A stretch of 64,000 bases of DNA from Stieleria mannarensis (GTDB taxonomy: Bacteria > Planctomycetota > Planctomycetia > Pirellulales > Pirellulaceae): positions 58,134 through 122,133 of the forward strand of contig NZ_JACEHH010000029.1 in NCBI RefSeq assembly GCF_014154935.1, written 5' to 3'. Position numbers and translations under genes: made by a program. Under the pieces are notes generated by a model. It was not told the origin of the DNA, did no database searches, and was given only the letters and a program-made list of their open reading frames with translations. Positions 63,057 through 64,000 of the stretch are shown here, in pieces. Numbering within the stretch: position 1 is the first letter of the stretch; each line of letters opens with the position of its first letter.

Positions 63057-63482
63057 TCAATAGCCCTCAAGATGATCCAACAATTCAAATCCCGCAACCG
63101 CTTCTGCTTGCACCAACTGCTCAGCACGGGGCCTTTCTTCGTCGGTATAGACGTATCTTCCTTCGTCGATCATCTTCTTGTGAATACGCTCAATCTCTGC
63201 GGTAGCCGTTTCCCAGTCTCGCAAGAATGATTTTAGCTCCTCGCTGACCGGTGGGTTGTCGTGAAGGAACGAAACAAGCATCCGGTTCATTGCACGGCTC
63301 GATTCAAAGTGACGTCGCACTATTCGCTCGTCGTCTGGTAACGCGTCCAGATGCGAGTAGTCTTTCGCAACCACGCCACCCCATTCGCTGACAAACCGCT
63401 CCAAGTGAGGACGTGCAGGGTCAGCGCAACCAACAATCAGCATCAAAGACAGACAGACGATTCGGGCAAGTTGTGTTCGCAT
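63057..63482 (-). CDS. Small lipoprotein, unknown function
   Basis: This 141-residue protein has a lipoprotein signal: MRTQLARIVCLSLMLIVGC with a good lipobox (IVGC) at residue 19. The mature part is hydrophilic and helical, rich in Glu and Arg (FESSRAMNRMLVSFLHDN, DWETATAEIERIHKKMIDEG), without a recognised domain. It should be anchored to a membrane by the acylated Cys. It stands alone between the membrane protein and the last gene of the window, all on the minus strand. Confidence 0.75.
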   Translation of the reverse strand: MRTQLARIVCLSLMLIVGCADPARPHLERFVSEWGGVVAKDYSHLDALPDDERIVRRHFESSRAMNRMLVSFLHDNPPVSEELKSFLRDWETATAEIERIHKKMIDEGRYVYTDEERPRAEQLVQAEAVAGFELLDHLEGY

Positions 63483-63658
63483 CGCTAACGAATGTTGGTG
63501 GGTGAACGGAACGCGTCACCCGGCACGGGCGCGGTTGATTGCCCATTTGAAAACGCTCGGCTCGCATGCTCGAGCGCAAACGGTAAGGAACTCGCAGCAG
63601 CGACATAAGTTGGACCCGTTCACACACTCCTTCCACAAGGAAATCCCGATGTCCAAGT

Positions 63659-63988
63659 CTAACAATCGTCGCCGCCTTCAAATAAGGCGAAATCCTTGAG
63701 ACGCAGAACACAGTCAGTTTTTCCGTCAACGGGATGGGGAGTCACGATCGAGCACCATGAACTGCCAAGCAGGTCTAAGTTCATTTCAAAGCAGTATATC
63801 CGATCATACGGCACGCTTTGCAAACGATTGCTCAGATCGATCGGGACGCTCGATGCACTACACGGAACAAGCAAGGCCCCGTAAAGGAATTGGCGAGTGT
63901 CCCAAGCTTCCACATACAGGCGATGCTCAGAAAGGTCAGGCCCGTGCATCGCCACGCTAACGCTAGCGACCTGGAACTGATCGTGCAT
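63659..63988 (-). CDS. Hypothetical protein at right edge
   Basis: ATG 63988 is preceded by AGGAA at good spacing and gives 109 residues (MHDQFQVASVSVAMHGPDLS). Composition looks coding: few rare residues, alternating hydrophobic strands (YVEAWDTRQFLYGALLVP, YDRIYCFEMNLDLLG), and a closing CVLRLKDFALFEGGDDC. No domain was recognised and there is no signal peptide. The frame has no stop between 63988 and the window end, so an upstream extension cannot be excluded. Confidence 0.6.
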   Translation of the reverse strand: MHDQFQVASVSVAMHGPDLSEHRLYVEAWDTRQFLYGALLVPCSASSVPIDLSNRLQSVPYDRIYCFEMNLDLLGSSWCSIVTPHPVDGKTDCVLRLKDFALFEGGDDC

Positions 63989-64000
63989 CAGTTTCCTTCT

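Noticed and set aside
63649..63699. Short plus-strand frame beginning MSKSNNRRRLQ
   Set aside because: Only 16 codons and overlapping the end of the better supported minus-strand gene at 63659-63988.

Overview
The window reads as a chromosomal segment of a planctomycete of the Pirellulales / Rhodopirellula type. The evidence is moderately GC-rich DNA, a ribosomal spc-type cluster without rpmD, three sulfatases, a PSCyt1/DUF1549/DUF1553 gene followed by a Tat-signal DUF1501 gene, secreted PQQ/WD-repeat propellers, and long intergenic gaps filled with short repeats. No tRNA, rRNA, CRISPR array or prophage was recognised. The assignment rests on gene content only.

Layout. 1-6456 (+): ribosomal cluster rplN (cut by the left edge), rplX, rplE, rpsN, rpsH, rplF, rplR, rpsE, rplO, then secY and adk. 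6754-11328 (+): a 1,524-residue secreted propeller/TPR protein. 11402-22348 (-): a MoxR/Bat operon (moxR, DUF58, a BatD-like gene, batA, a batB-batC fusion, batD, batE). 22865-31868: accessory catabolic genes (esterase, PLD-like protein, two sulfatases, GH5 cellulase, YdeI-like, ThuA-like). 32264-33907 (-): a response-regulator receiver fused to glutamate dehydrogenase. 34301-36085 (+): a secreted protein ending in a Hint autoprocessing domain. 36932-43003 (+): PSD1/DUF1501 pair and an S15 peptidase. 43030-50813: a signalling island. 51021-55364: WD40 protein, PQQ protein and a third sulfatase. 55462-63988 (-): small membrane proteins, two CsgG-like proteins, a lipoprotein and hypotheticals.

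The most unusual part is 43030-50813. It holds a Usp-GspE ATPase fusion, a receiver fused to an RsbW-type ATPase, a degenerate protein kinase fused to a STAS domain, a receiver fused to an RsbU/SpoIIE phosphatase, and a complete histidine kinase / OmpR-type regulator pair. The middle three supply the three classical partner-switching roles (anti-sigma kinase, antagonist, phosphatase), with phosphorelay receivers on two and a pseudokinase on the third. The receiver on the phosphatase resembles the receiver on the glutamate dehydrogenase 14 kb away, which hints at a shared phosphorelay.

The second theme is repeats. Several palindromic elements occur, and two of them lie in frame inside the leader regions of Bat-operon genes. 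A degenerate family of modules (CATTCTGCCCC / CGTTTTGCCCC / ATTTTTTGACC types) fills many gaps, often with blocks in opposite orientation. A ~100-bp element recurs directly upstream of three minus-strand genes at 56-63 kb. Where several start codons were possible I chose by signal peptide, family N-terminus, ribosome-binding site or ATGA overlap, and said so.
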